Positions 8,623 through 15,664 of a stretch of DNA of 25,870 nt are shown one piece after another. The notes below the pieces were generated by a model. That model was not told the DNA's origin. It was given only the letters and a program-made list of their open reading frames with translations, and searched no databases. A program made the position numbers and the translations under genes. Each line of letters opens with the position of its first letter. Within the stretch, counting starts at the first letter, position 1. The stretch is from Clostridia bacterium (lineage in GTDB: Bacteria > Bacillota > Clostridia > HGM11327), in assembly GCA_017935525.1 (NCBI GenBank), contig JAGBHJ010000081.1, positions 1 to 25,870 on the forward strand, given 5' to 3'.

Positions 8623-9891
8623 TCAATTGTTGGTAAGGAAGAACACCGTATCCTCGGCGATCCTTCCGGCAATATCCACGATATCAGCCTTTGTGACGGA
8701 GCGTATCTTCTGCTCCTGCTCCTCGGTGGATATTCTTACCCCTGCCAGAATATTGCTGTAACAGAAGTTGACCATCTGCGCCATGGAATCGTTGACCGCC
8801 TTAAGTCTTGTTCTGTACTCCTTAACCGCTGCCTCCATCTCAAAGTCGGAAATATCACCGTCAATGATAGCCTGCAGTTGTTCCTTTATTATGTCGTAGG
8901 CTTTTTGATAATTTGCGGTCTCTATGCCCGTATAGACAAAAAGCTGACCGTTGAATTTATCCACCGCCGAATACACCGTGTAGCAAAGGCTTGCCTTTTC
9001 CCTCACGTTCATAAACAGCTTGGAGTTAAGCCCTCCGCCAAACACCTCGTTAAACATCAATAGCTTGCAGTAATCCTCGTGCTGTGCCGTCATGTTGGTG
9101 CGGTAGCCTATATTCAGCTTGCCCTGCTTGACGTCCATCTTCTCCTGCCTGTATTTTACCTCGGTGGGGTAAACAGGCTCGGGAATATACTCGGGCAGGG
9201 AGCCTCTGTCGCCAAAAACAAGGTTATTCTTGATTATTTCCGTCACTCTTGCCACGTCAACGTCGCCCGCCACAAAAATATCCACGGGGTTATTGGCAAT
9301 AATGCTCTTATAAACACGGAAAAGCCTGTTTTCGTCTATATTGTCCAGCTCGTCAGCATCGCCAAAAACGCATTTTGTAAATACCTTGCCGGGGTTCATC
9401 TCCCTGTTGAGGCGCATGGCGCTGTACTCCGCCTTGTCGTTTATTATTGACAAAATTTGCTGTTTTAAATTGTATGCTTCCTGCACAACATAGTCTTGTC
9501 TGAAAAGTCCGTTTTCTGTTGTCGGCTCAAATATCAGCTGACGCAAAAACCGGGCGGCCTGCTCCAGCAGACTGTCCTCGGACTGTATATATTGATCATC
9601 GATAACACCCACACCAAAGCTCATCACCTGCTTATTGCCGTACTTTCTTACGTCGGCGGCAACGGTTGCTCCGTAAAGGTCCTGCAGATGCCTTTTGATG
9701 GCCTTTCTGTCAGGATAAGAAACGGTGCCCCTTGCCAGAACGTTGGGGATAAGTGCATGGTATGTGTAGTCATCGTCAAGCTCTGTGGGAATAAAAACGT
9801 TTATGCTTGTGGTCTTAAAAATACTGCACGGCATAACGTACAGATTTACGTTTTTCGCAAGCACGATAGGTTCAGGTACGTTCATACGCAT
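8623..9891 (-). CDS. ymfF: M16 family peptidase-like protein, non-catalytic (YmfF-like) subunit
   Basis: A 422-residue M16-fold protein without HxxEH: the corresponding N-terminal region reads LIPNVLARGT. It keeps the C-terminal segment GGGLNSKLFMNVREKASLCY with the Arg/Tyr pair that binds substrate in M16B partner subunits. The likely role is the substrate-holding half of a heterodimer with the next gene's product. The start is taken at 9891, where GGAGG lies 5 nt upstream; 9885 (6 nt after AAAGG) and 9906 are alternatives, and the longer open frame to 10092 has no family-like sequence. It is the first gene of the operon ymfF-ymfH-lgt-pncB-glnS. The promoter should lie between here and the divergent DUF378 gene, but only weak elements are visible. 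Confidence 0.87.
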   Translation of the reverse strand: MRMNVPEPIVLAKNVNLYVMPCSIFKTTSINVFIPTELDDDYTYHALIPNVLARGTVSYPDRKAIKRHLQDLYGATVAADVRKYGNKQVMSFGVGVIDDQYIQSEDSLLEQAARFLRQLIFEPTTENGLFRQDYVVQEAYNLKQQILSIINDKAEYSAMRLNREMNPGKVFTKCVFGDADELDNIDENRLFRVYKSIIANNPVDIFVAGDVDVARVTEIIKNNLVFGDRGSLPEYIPEPVYPTEVKYRQEKMDVKQGKLNIGYRTNMTAQHEDYCKLLMFNEVFGGGLNSKLFMNVREKASLCYTVYSAVDKFNGQLFVYTGIETANYQKAYDIIKEQLQAIIDGDISDFEMEAAVKEYRTRLKAVNDSMAQMVNFCYSNILAGVRISTEEQEQKIRSVTKADIVDIAGRIAEDTVFFLTNN

Positions 9892-9924
9892 CCTTTCCTC
9901 CGCCATGGGCGGAATATATATAAT

Positions 9925-9938
9925 ACGGCATCTGCCGT
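9925..9938. promoter_or_regulatory. Perfect 14-bp palindrome in the divergent ymfF/DUF378 intergenic region
   Basis: ACGGCATCTGCCGT has 6-bp arms around TC. It adjoins a TATAAT on the plus strand (9919-9924) and a TATTAT on the minus strand (9920-9925), so it would sit between -35 and -10 of a minus-strand promoter. Neither hexamer has a good -35 partner. An operator is possible; a small transcript hairpin is equally possible. Confidence 0.35.
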
Positions 9939-9979
9939 TTGATTCAGACGTATCCACACTTAACAAAAAGGAGAAAGCT

Positions 9980-10189
9980 ATGGATAAGGCATGTTTGACA
10001 CTTGTAATTATCGGTGCGCTCAACTGGCTTTTGGTCGGTATTTTCCAGTTTGACCTTGTAGCCGCAGTTTTCGGCTCACAGTCAGCCATCATCAGCAGAG
10101 TTATATACTCCGTAATCGGCCTTGCGGGCGCATGGTGTATAGGTCTTTTGTTCCGTGACTGGAAGCAGGTTTCCGCCGCAAGGGGCTGA
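9980..10189 (+). CDS. DUF378 family small membrane protein
   Basis: A 69-residue protein matching the DUF378 (YuzA-like) family. It starts MDKACLTLVIIGALNWLLVG, the typical family opening with an asparagine-tryptophan pair in the first transmembrane helix. A second helix covers about 39-58 and the C-terminal tail is short and basic. Function is unknown in the family. The start at 9980 has AAGGAG 6 nt upstream; the longer open frame starting at 9785 only extends into the antisense of the ymfF-like gene. The gene is divergent from the M16/lgt operon and convergent with ftsZ, with hairpins between. Confidence 0.9.
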   Translation: MDKACLTLVIIGALNWLLVGIFQFDLVAAVFGSQSAIISRVIYSVIGLAGAWCIGLLFRDWKQVSAARG

Positions 10190-10205
10190 CCCCGCTTGTA
10201 AAATC

Positions 10206-10231
10206 AAGACTGTGGCTATACTCACAGTCTT
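10206..10231. terminator. Hairpin after the DUF378 gene
   Basis: AAGACTGTG and CACAGTCTT form a 9-bp perfect stem with an 8-nt loop, 16 nt after the DUF378 stop. The T-run is poor on both strands, so it may be an mRNA 3' stabiliser rather than an efficient terminator. Confidence 0.5.
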
Positions 10232-10259
10232 CCCAAAACTATATGACCTATATAGAACA

Positions 10260-10292
10260 AACTCTAAGGCAGAAGACCCCTGCCTTAGAGTT
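10260..10292. terminator. Terminator between convergent DUF378 and ftsZ genes
   Basis: AACTCTAAGGCAG pairs perfectly with CTGCCTTAGAGTT (13 bp, 7-nt loop). On the minus strand it is followed by TTGTTCT, suiting ftsZ, which ends 24 nt upstream. On the plus strand TATTTACT follows, so it could also act on DUF378 transcripts. Confidence 0.8.
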
Positions 10293-10315
10293 ATTTACTA
10301 ATAGTGAAGTCCTAA

Positions 10316-11440
10316 TTACTTTCTGTTGCTCATAAAGCCGGGCAGAGTCTTGTCTGCTGCGTTGTCTGCAGGCTTCTTTACGTTCTGCACGTCAACAGTT
10401 TCCCATGCGCCGAGAACGGGCTTCTTGGTTGTTGAAGTACCTGTTGCTGTGTTAGTCTGGTTATTCTTTGTAAAATCAACCTTTGCGGGCTTGTCATCGT
10501 CAAAGCCTGTTGCAATAACTGTGATCTTAACTGTATCCTGGAGCTCAGGATCGATAACGTGACCAAAGTACATATTTGCATCCTCGCCTGCAGCAGCTGT
10601 TATGTAGTTTGTAGCCTCCATGCAGTCAAAGAGTGTAAAGTTCTCGTCAGAAGTGATATTTACCAAAAGCTCTGTTGCGCCTGCGATCTTTGTTTCAAGC
10701 AACGGGCTCTCAACAGCTCTCTTTGCAGCCTCAACAGCAGCATTCTCGCCGCTTGCTTCGCCAATACCCATGTGAGCAAGGCCCTTCTCGCTGAATACAG
10801 AGCGAGCGTCAGCAAAGTCAACGTTGATAACGCCGTAACCGTTGATGATCTCGGAAATACCCTTTGTAGCCTGACGGAGAATATCGTCAGCCATTTCAAA
10901 TGCGTTAACAAGGGATGTGTTCTTGTCAACAAGAGCAGCCAGCTTGTCGTTGGGAACAACGATAAGAGCGTCAACAACTTCCTTCAGGTTGTTGATACCC
11001 TCCTGAGCGTACTGTGCTCTCTTCTTACCTTCCATTGTGAAGGGCTTTGTAACGATGGCTACTACCAGCGCACCGTTATCCTTTGCGATCTCAGCCACAA
11101 CAGGAGCTGCACCTGTACCTGTACCGCCACCCATGCCGGCAGTAACGAATACCATGTCTGCATCCTTTACGATGTCTGCGATCTCATCCTCGCTCTCCTC
11201 TGCAGACTTTCTGCCAACCTCAGGGTTGCCGCCTGCACCGTAACCGTGAGTAAGCTTCTCGCCGATTATGGGCTTGTTAGGAGCAAGAGAACGGTAAGTT
11301 GCCTGCTTGTCCGTATTAACTGTAACAAATTCCACACCCTCAATACCGGATGCGATCATTCTGTTGACTGCATTGCCACCGCCGCCGCCAACGCCGATTA
11401 CCATTATCTTAGGTAATTCAATAATATTATTATCTGCCAT
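10316..11440 (-). CDS. ftsZ: Cell division protein FtsZ
   Basis: A 374-residue tubulin-like GTPase that polymerises at mid-cell to form the division ring. The N-terminal Rossmann segment has IGVGGGGGNAVNRM (15-28). The tubulin signature GGGTGTG is at 104-110, and the T7 catalytic loop NVDFAD is present. A variable linker (about 318-358) leads to a C-terminal peptide ending LPGFMSNRK, matching the conserved tail that binds FtsA/SepF-type partners. The start at 11440 has GGAGG 8 nt upstream; a second in-frame start at 11461 lacks one. Neither ftsA, ftsQ nor sepF is adjacent: the gene has its own promoter and terminator and stands apart from any dcw cluster, as in several Clostridia. Confidence 0.98.
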   Translation of the reverse strand: MADNNIIELPKIMVIGVGGGGGNAVNRMIASGIEGVEFVTVNTDKQATYRSLAPNKPIIGEKLTHGYGAGGNPEVGRKSAEESEDEIADIVKDADMVFVTAGMGGGTGTGAAPVVAEIAKDNGALVVAIVTKPFTMEGKKRAQYAQEGINNLKEVVDALIVVPNDKLAALVDKNTSLVNAFEMADDILRQATKGISEIINGYGVINVDFADARSVFSEKGLAHMGIGEASGENAAVEAAKRAVESPLLETKIAGATELLVNITSDENFTLFDCMEATNYITAAAGEDANMYFGHVIDPELQDTVKITVIATGFDDDKPAKVDFTKNNQTNTATGTSTTKKPVLGAWETVDVQNVKKPADNAADKTLPGFMSNRK

Positions 11441-11488
11441 CTGTGAAACCTCCGCATGCACAATATTATGCTATTTTCTTTATTATAT

Positions 11489-11517
11489 ATTATAGCACAA
11501 GTGTCTATATTTTTCAA
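11489..11517 (-). promoter_or_regulatory. ftsZ promoter
   Basis: On the minus strand: TTGAAA (11512-11517), a 17-nt spacer ending TGC (extended -10), then TATAAT (11489-11494). This leaves a leader of about 43 nt before the ATG at 11440. Confidence 0.85.
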
Positions 11518-11629
11518 TTACTATTTTCAAAAAAAGTTGAATTTTTCTTGATTTTTTCATATTTTTTTGCGGATTTGACGGACATTGCGGCACTTTTACC
11601 CATTTTACACAAAAAAATAATATTTGTGA

Positions 11630-11658
11630 TTGACATATAAATCCAAATGTGATACAAT
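11630..11658 (+). promoter_or_regulatory. Promoter of the first sugar isomerase-like gene
   Basis: TTGACA (11630-11635), a 17-nt spacer ending TGTGA, then TACAAT (11653-11658). The interval 11520-11629 between this and the ftsZ promoter is A/T-rich and holds no gene that I can see. Confidence 0.85.
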
Positions 11659-11715
11659 TAGTAAGTAAGGTGTGCCCCAAGGCAACACTATTCCGTTACA
11701 AGAGAGGAAATTACT

Positions 11716-12525
11716 ATGCTTACAAATAAGCCTATCGGTCTGCAGTCATTTACGTTGGCAGACATTTTACACGATGATTTTGAAGGCACGTTGAAGATGA
11801 TAAAGGAATTTGGCTACGACGGCGTTGAGCTCCACAGCATGTACGACAGATCGCCCGAGTACATCCGCGATCTTTTTAAGGATCTGGATCTTAAGTTGAT
11901 GTCATTCCACGGCGAATTCGGCGTGATCAATAACAACACAAAGGCAGTGCTGGACGAGTACGAAACCATGGGTATCAAATACGTTGTTATCCCCTTTATT
12001 ATGGAAAAGTACAGATACGACGGCGAGGCTTGGGACGTTTTTGTAAACGGCTGCAAGCGCATCGGACAGGCTGCCCGCGAGCGCGGCATGGTGCTTTGCT
12101 ACCACAACCACAATTTTGAATTTAAGGACAAGATCGACGGCGAATACTTCTACGACGTAATATTCAATACCGTCGGCAGAGAAAACCTGAGCACACAGAT
12201 GGATATCGGCTGGCTCGGCATTGCAAAGCAGGACCCCATCGCATACCTTAAAAAGTACAGCGGCTCTGCCCCCATCGTCCACATAAAGGACTTCTACTTC
12301 CCGGATCTTATTCCCGAGGATCAGCGTGACCCCAACGAGGTCGATTACTTTGACTTCCGCCCCATGGGCAAGGGTATGCTGGATATTCCCGCAGTTGTTA
12401 AGGCTGCTGAGGATGCAGGCACGGAATGGTTTATCGTGGAGCAGGACGACAAGAGCTACCGTTACCCCGAGCTTTCCAAGCTTGACTGCGTAAAGATGAG
12501 CATCGACTACTGGAGATCTCTGTAA
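11716..12525 (+). CDS. Sugar phosphate isomerase/epimerase family protein (TIM barrel), copy 1
   Basis: A 269-residue xylose isomerase-like TIM-barrel protein (AP endonuclease family 2 fold). Visible landmarks are FEGTLKMIKEFGYDGVELH near the N-terminus, YHNHNFEF in the middle, the metal-site strands MDIGW and VHIKDFY, and the C-terminal WFIVEQDD carrying the last acidic ligand. Members are cytosolic, metal-dependent isomerases or epimerases of sugars, inositols or their phosphates; the substrate cannot be read from sequence. The start at 11716 has GAGAGGA about 7 nt upstream and an extended -10 promoter. A clear paralog follows 97 nt downstream with no terminator between, so the pair probably forms a two-gene unit. 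No kinase, transporter or regulator accompanies them. Confidence 0.88.
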   Translation: MLTNKPIGLQSFTLADILHDDFEGTLKMIKEFGYDGVELHSMYDRSPEYIRDLFKDLDLKLMSFHGEFGVINNNTKAVLDEYETMGIKYVVIPFIMEKYRYDGEAWDVFVNGCKRIGQAARERGMVLCYHNHNFEFKDKIDGEYFYDVIFNTVGRENLSTQMDIGWLGIAKQDPIAYLKKYSGSAPIVHIKDFYFPDLIPEDQRDPNEVDYFDFRPMGKGMLDIPAVVKAAEDAGTEWFIVEQDDKSYRYPELSKLDCVKMSIDYWRSL

Positions 12526-12622
12526 TATTCAACGGGTGTCAGTCCCACGGCATTGACTATATTCGTTCGCTACAAAACGGATGATCAGTATAAAAACTAT
12601 TTTTCAAAAAGGAGAAAAAAAT

Positions 12623-13456
12623 ATGAAGACAAATCTTCCCATAGCTGTTCAGCTCTACTCCGTAAGAGATGCAATGGCTGCAGATTTTGAAGGCACACTG
12701 AGAAAGATCAAGGAATTCGGCTACGACGGCGTTGAGTTCGCAGGTCTTTTTGGCAACGATCCCAAGGACGTTAAGAAGCTTTTGGCAGAGATCGGTCTTG
12801 AGCCCGTTTCCGCACACGTTGCTTACGTTGAGATGATGGCTGATATCGAAGGCGTTATGTCCGCTTACGAAACTATCGGCTGCAAGTACATCGTAATCCC
12901 CTACATGACAGAGGAATACAGACCCGACGGCGAAAAGTTCGACGAGGCTTGCGAGGGCATGAAGGTTCTCGGCAAGGCTGCAAAGGAGCACGGCCTCACA
13001 CTTCTCTACCACAACCACGACTTTGAGTTCGTTAAGCTGGGCGACGAGTACGGTATCGACGTTATGTACAACAGAGTACCCGCTTGCCTCCTCCAGACAG
13101 AGCTTGATACCTGCTGGGTAAACGTTGCAGGCGAGAACCCCGCTGACTTTGTATTGAAGTATTCCGGCAGAGCACCCGTTGTTCACCTGAAGGACTTCCA
13201 TATGCCCGCTGTTAAGCCCGAAAAGATGTATGCACTCATCGGTATCGATGACGGCGCAGCTGAGGAGCAGCCCCAGAGCGAAGAAGACAAGTTTGGCTTC
13301 CGTCCCGTTGGCTACGGTATGCAGGATGTTCCCGCTATCATCGCAGCTTCCGAGAAGGCAGGCGCAAAGTGGTTGGTAGTTGAGCAGGATGAGCCCAGCA
13401 TGGGCAAGTGTCCTCTCGAGTGCGTAAAGATGAGCATCGAGTACCTCCACGCTTGA
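12623..13456 (+). CDS. Sugar phosphate isomerase/epimerase family protein (TIM barrel), copy 2
   Basis: A 277-residue paralog of the preceding gene. The shared landmarks are FEGTLRKIKEFGYDGVEF, YHNHDFEF, LDTCW, VVHLKDFH, FGFRPVGYGM, VVEQDE and the ending ECVKMSIEYL. It begins IAVQLYSVRDAM, the characteristic opening of this family. It differs from copy 1 by an insertion around 208-222 (a Glu/Gln-rich loop) and by Cys in place of Gly in the metal strand (LDTCW versus MDIGW), so the two may differ in substrate or work as a hetero-oligomer. Codon use is strongly biased towards GTT, GCT, GGC, AAG and CTC, more than in its neighbours, which suggests high expression. The start at 12623 has AAAGGAG about 8 nt upstream. 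The biological substrate is unknown. Confidence 0.88.
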   Translation: MKTNLPIAVQLYSVRDAMAADFEGTLRKIKEFGYDGVEFAGLFGNDPKDVKKLLAEIGLEPVSAHVAYVEMMADIEGVMSAYETIGCKYIVIPYMTEEYRPDGEKFDEACEGMKVLGKAAKEHGLTLLYHNHDFEFVKLGDEYGIDVMYNRVPACLLQTELDTCWVNVAGENPADFVLKYSGRAPVVHLKDFHMPAVKPEKMYALIGIDDGAAEEQPQSEEDKFGFRPVGYGMQDVPAIIAASEKAGAKWLVVEQDEPSMGKCPLECVKMSIEYLHA

Positions 13457-13490
13457 TTCCGGCACAGAGAATAAAATAAGATCCTTATAT

Positions 13491-13544
13491 TCCTACCGCC
13501 GGTAGGATAATATCGCAAAGGGCCGGCCACAAACCGGTCCTTTG
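13491..13544. repeat. Two consecutive hairpins after the isomerase pair
   Basis: TCCTACC/GGTAGGA (13491-13507) is a perfect 7-bp stem with a 3-nt loop. CAAAGGGCCGG/CCGGTCCTTTG (13516-13544) is an 11-bp stem with one G-T pair and a 7-nt loop. No T-run follows on either strand, so these are not canonical terminators. They may protect the 3' end of the isomerase mRNA or be a repeat element. The remaining 13545-13629 is A-rich with no clear promoter. Confidence 0.6.
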
Positions 13545-13629
13545 TGCAAAATACACACAGCATCCAAATAAGCTGCAAATAACAAAAATACCAAAGCTAC
13601 ATGATAAGATATCAGAATTGGAACTAACA

Positions 13630-14697
13630 ATGAATAATAACATACCATCACCAATGCGGGCTGAATATCTGCGTCATTCGGACAAGCCCGGCTATGCTCA
13701 AGGTGTGCTGACGATTTATGCAGGGGAAGATCTGCCTTGTGAATACAGAGCATTCTGGGGCAATGCCAACGGCAAGCTGGAATCATACACCGCCCTTGCC
13801 CCCATCATTTGCACGGGTGAGGTAACGGAATTTGAGCTTGCGCCCTACACTCTCATCCCCCGCGGCGCTGACCGCTTGCTGGTATTCGGCGCAACACAAA
13901 GAGGCAAGGAGCTTTCCGACTGCTATGCAGAAGTAATGCTCCCGCAGGGTGCCTCCGACTACGATCTCGGCAAGCCCTTGTACGAAATGCAGGTGCAGAG
14001 CGACATACATTTGTCCCAAAATCCGGAGCATTCTCACAACCTACATTTTGCCGCTGTGCTGGAGGACATAAAAAAGACCTCACCAAACACATTGGGGCTT
14101 TTTATCAACGGTGACATTACCAACCACGGCTACGTAACTGAGTACGACGCTTTTATGGAGATAATCGACTCCACGCCCTCCGCGCCGCCGGTGTATTTTG
14201 CAATGGGTAACCACGATCTTTCCACATACGACGACCTGCCCTGCGACGTTGCCACAGCAAATTTCTTAAAGGGCACTCGCAACACATGGTCCGACAAGGC
14301 ATATTTTGACCTGTGGATAGGCGGAGTTCACTTTATATTTTTGGCAAGCGAGCGTGCAAGACAAAGAGCATGGCTTTCTCCCCAGCAGTTGGCGTGGCTG
14401 GATGCCAAGCTGGCAGAAAACCGCAACACTCACAGAGCAAAGTACGTATTCTTGCACCAGGGCATGGTGGATACCGTGGCAGGCTGTCTGGCGTACCAAA
14501 AATGGCACGACGTTGAGCAGACCGCAGAGCTTACCGAGGTTCTGGGCAAATACCCCGAGGCAGTGCTGTTCAGCGGCCACAGCCATTGGAAGCTGGAATC
14601 TCCCCACACTATGAAGCCCAGGGACGAGAAGCTCCCCACCATATTCAACACATCAGCAGGCGGATACACTTGGGACGACACCAGCATGACCACCTAA
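13630..14697 (+). CDS. Metallophosphoesterase (calcineurin-like), prematurely stopped
   Basis: A 355-residue protein with the full set of calcineurin-like metal motifs: DIH (125-127), GDITNH (161-166), GNHD (193-196), an LHQG histidine and GHSHW. The first 115 residues form a beta-rich N-terminal domain. The likely activity is hydrolysis of a phosphomonoester or phosphodiester with two metal ions; the substrate is unknown. The frame stops at TAA (14695-14697), but the same frame continues with 40 sensible codons to TGA at 14818-14820, after which a textbook terminator follows 22 nt later. This indicates a gene truncated by one point change, or a sequencing error. All metal motifs lie before the stop, so a shortened product could still be active. 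The start at 13630 has only a weak ribosome site (TTGGA); TTG at 13618 is the alternative. Confidence 0.85.
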   Translation: MNNNIPSPMRAEYLRHSDKPGYAQGVLTIYAGEDLPCEYRAFWGNANGKLESYTALAPIICTGEVTEFELAPYTLIPRGADRLLVFGATQRGKELSDCYAEVMLPQGASDYDLGKPLYEMQVQSDIHLSQNPEHSHNLHFAAVLEDIKKTSPNTLGLFINGDITNHGYVTEYDAFMEIIDSTPSAPPVYFAMGNHDLSTYDDLPCDVATANFLKGTRNTWSDKAYFDLWIGGVHFIFLASERARQRAWLSPQQLAWLDAKLAENRNTHRAKYVFLHQGMVDTVAGCLAYQKWHDVEQTAELTEVLGKYPEAVLFSGHSHWKLESPHTMKPRDEKLPTIFNTSAGGYTWDDTSMTT

Positions 14698-14820
14698 ACC
14701 GGCTACGATGAATCCGAGGGCTACTATTTTTACGGCTACGAGGACAAGGTGCTTGCACTCGGCAGGGACTTTCTCAACGGCAAGTGGATTGCCTCCGCAC
14801 AGTTTATAATCGAATACTGA
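14698..14820 (+). pseudogene. C-terminal 40 codons of the metallophosphoesterase, cut off by an in-frame TAA
   Basis: In the frame of the phosphoesterase, codons after the TAA read TGYDESEGYYFYGYEDKVLA and then a segment with GRDFLNGKW and SAQFIIEY before TGA. The composition (aromatic, Gly-rich, ending in a strand) is protein-like and suits the closing strands of this family. No start codon or ribosome site of its own is seen. Confidence 0.75.
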
Positions 14821-15505
14821 TGACAACAGTCATGAATATTGCTCCCTCTCGGCATAAGGCTTTGCCAAGGGGGAGTTTTTGCGTCGGCAACGGGGCTCCT
14901 GTCCCTGATAAAAGAAAGCCGACAGGGATGTTTCCATCCGCGTCGGCTGTTTTGTTTCCAATATCGTAATATTCCTTTTCCTTCAGCAGGATCTTGCGTA
15001 TATACTCAAAGGTGGCGTCCTCGCCATCATCCTTCAGCATCCGCAACAGTTTTTCCAGAAGCTGAGACGTCTCCGGGTGGATGACCCTTACCCCCTTGCC
15101 GCGCTCAAAGTATTCCAGAGGATGGGCTTGGCTGTAATTTTTGCCGTTGTATATCTTATCCGCCGCAACCCTGTCGCAAAACATCTCCACCACGTACACC
15201 AACGGCATTTTTACGGGCCACACTCCCCCGCGCTTTGGGTCGTAGTCCGTCCAGTATTCAAAATGGTGCTTATTTCTGCCCTTGTGGTGCATCCACGCGG
15301 CAGAATAACCCTTGTCTGCACGTTCACCCTCGTTGGGGCTTTTGTTCCCCGTATAAAACCTCGCACCAACAATGAACTCATGGGGCGAATACTTTGACAG
15401 ATCGTGGAGAAGTCCTCTCCAAAGTATGCCCGCCTTGGCACAATGGGCTATCACTCTGTGGCGATGCCTTGTTATGGTTACAAAATGCTTTATAGGATGG
15501 CTCAT
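14804..15505 (-). CDS. DUF5662 family protein with extended C-terminus
   Basis: A 233-residue protein. Residues 1-170 or so match the DUF5662 family: an N-terminal HFVTITRHRHRVI, then GILWRGLLHDLSKYSPHEF with an HD pair, then HHKGRNKHHFEYW. The many His and Asp residues suggest a metal-dependent HD-like site, but no activity is established that I know of. From about residue 184 the sequence is coded by a region that also forms two hairpins (14917-14948 and 14842-14875) and no longer looks family-like, so the natural stop may have been lost. The 3' end overlaps the last 17 nt of the interrupted phosphoesterase on the other strand. The start at 15505 has GGGGGA 6 nt upstream; 15511 is an alternative. 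Confidence 0.85.
   Translation of the reverse strand: MSHPIKHFVTITRHRHRVIAHCAKAGILWRGLLHDLSKYSPHEFIVGARFYTGNKSPNEGERADKGYSAAWMHHKGRNKHHFEYWTDYDPKRGGVWPVKMPLVYVVEMFCDRVAADKIYNGKNYSQAHPLEYFERGKGVRVIHPETSQLLEKLLRMLKDDGEDATFEYIRKILLKEKEYYDIGNKTADADGNIPVGFLLSGTGAPLPTQKLPLGKALCREGAIFMTVVISIRL
14842..14880 (+). terminator. Rho-independent terminator of the metallophosphoesterase gene
   Basis: CTCCCTCT (14842-14849) pairs with AGGGGGAG (14868-14875, one G-T pair), with an inner GGCA/TGCC stem, followed by TTTTT (14876-14880). It lies 22 nt after the downstream TGA of the phosphoesterase. Confidence 0.85.
14917..14948. terminator. Second, bidirectional hairpin terminator inside the DUF5662 3' end
   Basis: AGCCGAC (14917-14923) pairs with GTCGGCT (14942-14948), with inner GGATG/CATCC around TTTC. 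On the minus strand TTTCTTTT follows; on the plus strand GTTTTGTTT follows. It lies within the open frame of the DUF5662 gene. Confidence 0.7.
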
Positions 15506-15535
15506 GGTCATTCCCCCGTGTTGTGTTATACTGTT

Positions 15536-15564
15536 AGTATATAATATTTGCGCTGTTTTGTCAA
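15536..15564 (-). promoter_or_regulatory. Promoter of the DUF5662 gene
   Basis: On the minus strand: perfect TTGACA (15559-15564), 17-nt spacer, TATACT (15536-15541), the same hexamers as the glycyl radical enzyme promoter. Confidence 0.85.
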
Positions 15565-15589
15565 GCGCTTTTATTGTAACAAATTGCTC

Positions 15590-15618
15590 TTGTCAAATAC
15601 AGGTTTTTGTGATAAAAT
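15590..15618 (+). promoter_or_regulatory. Promoter of the MATE transporter gene
   Basis: TTGTCA (15590-15595), 17-nt spacer ending TGTGA, TAAAAT (15613-15618). The start codon follows about 40 nt after the predicted transcript start. Confidence 0.8.
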
Positions 15619-15664
15619 ATTATGCGGCTTTGCAAGCTTATTACCCTTAAGAAAGGATCTATAT

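Noticed and set aside
7464..8636. 390-codon plus-strand open frame opposite the M16 gene
   Set aside because: It is the antisense shadow of a clear M16 peptidase, with His/Val-rich low-complexity composition and no motifs.
10559..11416. 285-codon plus-strand open frame opposite ftsZ
   Set aside because: Cysteine/serine/leucine-rich shadow of ftsZ codons; not protein-like.
12557..13465. 302-codon minus-strand open frame opposite the second isomerase gene
   Set aside because: Antisense shadow caused by strong codon bias of the real plus-strand gene; no motifs or ribosome site.
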